Assembly (NCBI GenBank): GCA_963711095.1
Contig: CAVQCX010000004.1
Coordinates: 61,872-125,871 of the forward strand
Length of the DNA stretch: 64,000 bases
Source of the DNA: CAVQCX01 sp963711095
Lineage (GTDB): Bacteria > Pseudomonadota > Gammaproteobacteria > Chromatiales > Chromatiaceae
Reading direction: 5' to 3'
The translations under genes and the position numbers were made by a program. Positions within the stretch are counted from its first letter, which is position 1. Every line of letters starts with the position of its first letter. Shown here piece after piece: positions 63,564 through 64,000 of this stretch. Under the pieces are notes generated by a model. It saw only the letters and a program-made list of their open reading frames with translations. It was not told the origin of the DNA and made no database searches.

Positions 63564-64000
63564 GTGAGCGACGACAGCAGTCCGGAGACCAGCCGTAGAG
63601 ACGGGGGAAGGCGCGTGGAGAAAGGCATGCCTCCTGTGCAGGATGCGGACACCGCCGCCTCCGTCTTCGCGCAGTTGCCCGTGTTCGCGCTCTGCCTCGA
63701 GGGGCCGGACCTGGTCGTCGCCGCGTTGAACACGGCGAGCGCGCAGGCGATCGGGCGGCCCGATCCGGTGGGCCGCCCGCTGCGGGAGGTGGCCCCGGAA
63801 CTGCTGCCGCAGCGGCTCGTGACCCAGGTCGAGCAGGTGCGCCGAACCGGAGAGACGGTCAGCGTCCGTGGCCTGCGCGTGCAGTACAACCACACCGACG
63901 GCACGACGCTCGAGCTGGTCATCGACGTGCTCGCCGTGCCCTGGCTGCGGGAGGACGGGACGATCCGCGGGGTGATCACCACGGGAGTGGACGCGGGCGA
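63564..64000 (+). CDS. PAS-domain protein, Streptomyces type (C-terminus beyond window)
   Basis: About 145 residues are visible from GTG 63564. After a polar start (SDDSSPETSRRDGGRR) comes a PAS-like domain (DADTAASVFAQLPVFALCLE, ALNTASAQAIGRPDPVGRPL, GLRVQYNHTDGTTLELVID). The opening resembles Streptomyces SpoIIE-type phosphatases and sensor kinases, but the effector domain is outside the window. Divergent from ask. No frameshift was seen in this short part. Confidence 0.65.
   Translation, partial: MSDDSSPETSRRDGGRRVEKGMPPVQDADTAASVFAQLPVFALCLEGPDLVVAALNTASAQAIGRPDPVGRPLREVAPELLPQRLVTQVEQVRRTGETVSVRGLRVQYNHTDGTTLELVIDVLAVPWLREDGTIRGVITTGVDAG

Noticed and set aside
57385..64000. Horizontally acquired actinobacterial island
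   Set aside because: Housekeeping genes in Streptomyces order, no mobility genes, abrupt join inside a gene and dense indels fit a chimeric assembly better.

Overview
From base 1 to about 57,380 the window reads as one high-GC gammaproteobacterial chromosome segment. Gene content and order resemble Chromatiales and Pseudomonas-type genomes: rluD-pgeF...clpB; fkpB-ispH-minor pilins-thiO; hisBHAF...hisE-tatABC; and a Bat operon. No gene names a species. From about 57,380 to the end the sequence is Streptomyces-like: a SURF1 protein, a SigE-type sigma factor, asd and ask, nearly all broken by many indels. The change falls inside a gene and is best read as an assembly chimera or contamination, not as transfer.

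Layout. 1-2,045: clpB (3' part missing). 2,296-6,636: a visibly AT-richer surface-glycan module (GT2 glycosyltransferase, GT-C-like protein with TPRs, GtrA). 6,725-10,457: acyltransferase, def, gcvR-like, pgeF, rluD. 10.7-14.3 kb: DUF2892 protein, rimO, CnoX-like chaperone, small proteins. 14.4-18.2 kb: cobalamin riboswitch, btuB-like receptor, cob(I)alamin adenosyltransferase, frameshifted reductase-like gene. 18.2-21.6 kb: fkpB and ispH, separated by about 2 kb of REP-like hairpin repeats that enclose a DUF2442/DUF4160 pair. 21.7-28 kb: minor pilins and thiO. 28.0-28.7 kb: more of the same repeats, two truncated tRNA-Thr copies, then the intact tRNA-Thr(CGT). 28.7-36.4 kb: queD-like gene, pyrC, frameshifted gloB, hisI, bolA and several hypothetical genes. 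36.5-43.9 kb: tatABC, his genes, dtd, pip. 43.9-44.4 kb: an 18-bp GacA-box-like palindrome, a GGA-rich possible sRNA with an intrinsic terminator, and a five-copy REP array. 44.4-46.3 kb: typA. 46.5-46.85 kb: a cluster of DnaA-box-like sites with an AT-rich stretch. 47.0-55.0 kb: Bat operon (MoxR ATPase, DUF58, DUF4381, two VWA proteins, a TPR protein with a very long Lys/Glu/Gln tract, BatD). 55.2-57.4 kb: cNMP-binding protein, dodecin and a truncated C13-peptidase-like gene at the junction.

The most interesting items are: (1) a two-hairpin repeat family whose stems differ between copies by compensatory base changes; (2) serial duplication of the promoter and first 19 nt of tRNA-Thr, each joined to that repeat; (3) the GacA-box/GGA-rich sRNA candidate at 43.9-44.1 kb; (4) the possible replication origin near 46.5 kb. 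Four single-base frameshifts in the gammaproteobacterial part (near 17,970, 31,640, 51,250 and 52,293) suggest draft-quality sequence. No CRISPR array, prophage or transposase gene was seen.
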